DNA of 5,739 bases from Syntrophobacter sp. SbD2. Its GTDB lineage: Bacteria; Desulfobacterota; Syntrophobacteria; Syntrophobacterales; Syntrophobacteraceae. Shown here one piece after another: positions 5,620-5,739 of this stretch. How positions within the stretch are numbered: position 1 is the stretch's first letter; each line of letters starts with the position of its first letter. The notes beneath the pieces were generated by a model. It searched no databases and was not told the DNA's origin. It was given only the letters and a program-made list of their open reading frames with translations. The position numbers and the translations under genes were made by a program. The stretch covers positions 1 through 5,739 of the forward strand of contig OMSV01000084.1 of the NCBI GenBank assembly GCA_900290385.1. The letters are read 5' to 3'.

Positions 5620-5739
5620 ATTGCGCCGGATTTTGAGACTGATTTGGTCGCGAAGATTGAACGCAACCGCAGGCGTAGCTAGTAATACTAGGTTATGTAT
5701 TTAAGATGTATCAAATAGTGGGAACTGCGTGCAACACCA
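5592..5739. other. Noncoding tail with a 13-bp palindrome
   Basis: No credible gene is visible in the last 148 bp. Besides the second repeat copy, it holds the palindrome CTAGTA-A-TACTAG at 5679-5691 in an AT-rich setting. This might be an operator or promoter region for a gene beyond the right edge, but no such gene is in view. Confidence 0.35.

Overview
The window looks like chromosomal DNA from an anaerobic Gram-negative bacterium, possibly a deltaproteobacterium or relative (Desulfobacterota). This is inferred from the gene families and the compact layout with good Shine-Dalgarno sites. No rRNA, tRNA or other species-level marker is present, so the placement is tentative.

Layout, left to right. 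(1) Positions 1-1065, plus strand: the remains of a GT39/PMT-type membrane glycosyltransferase. It enters from beyond the left edge, carries a one-base frameshift near 338, and has an internal deletion joined near 690-697 that fuses the N-terminal membrane part to the soluble C-terminal tail in a new frame. (2) Positions 1069-2058, minus strand: a short histidine-rich metal-binding protein (32 His in 82 residues), a small unidentified reading frame, and a secreted PEBP/YbhB-like protein with a signal peptide. (3) Positions 2119-4779 (or 4896), minus strand: a large AddB-like PD-(D/E)XK nuclease with a complete C-terminal nuclease motif set and a cysteine pattern fitting an Fe-S cluster, but no Walker A motif. 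(4) Positions 4789-4964: a hairpin-rich noncoding element with three copies of TCCATCCGGA in direct and inverted order. It may be an interspersed repeat, and it supplies the leader or an N-terminal extension of the nuclease gene. (5) Positions 5151-5591, plus strand: a hotdog-fold thioesterase very close to fluoroacetyl-CoA thioesterase FlK, with the catalytic Thr/Glu/His retained. (6) Positions 5592-5739: noncoding, with a short tandem repeat across the thioesterase stop codon and a 13-bp palindrome.

The genes do not form one pathway. The nuclease should act in double-strand-break processing with an AddA/UvrD-type helicase encoded elsewhere. The thioesterase is transcribed divergently from it. 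The His-rich protein, the small frame and the PEBP protein share a strand and could be co-transcribed, but nothing ties them functionally. The points most worth a second look are the FlK homologue outside a fluorometabolite context, the hairpin-rich element in front of the nuclease, and the free-standing His-rich protein with a palindrome upstream. No CRISPR array, prophage, toxin-antitoxin pair or recognisable defence cluster is visible.
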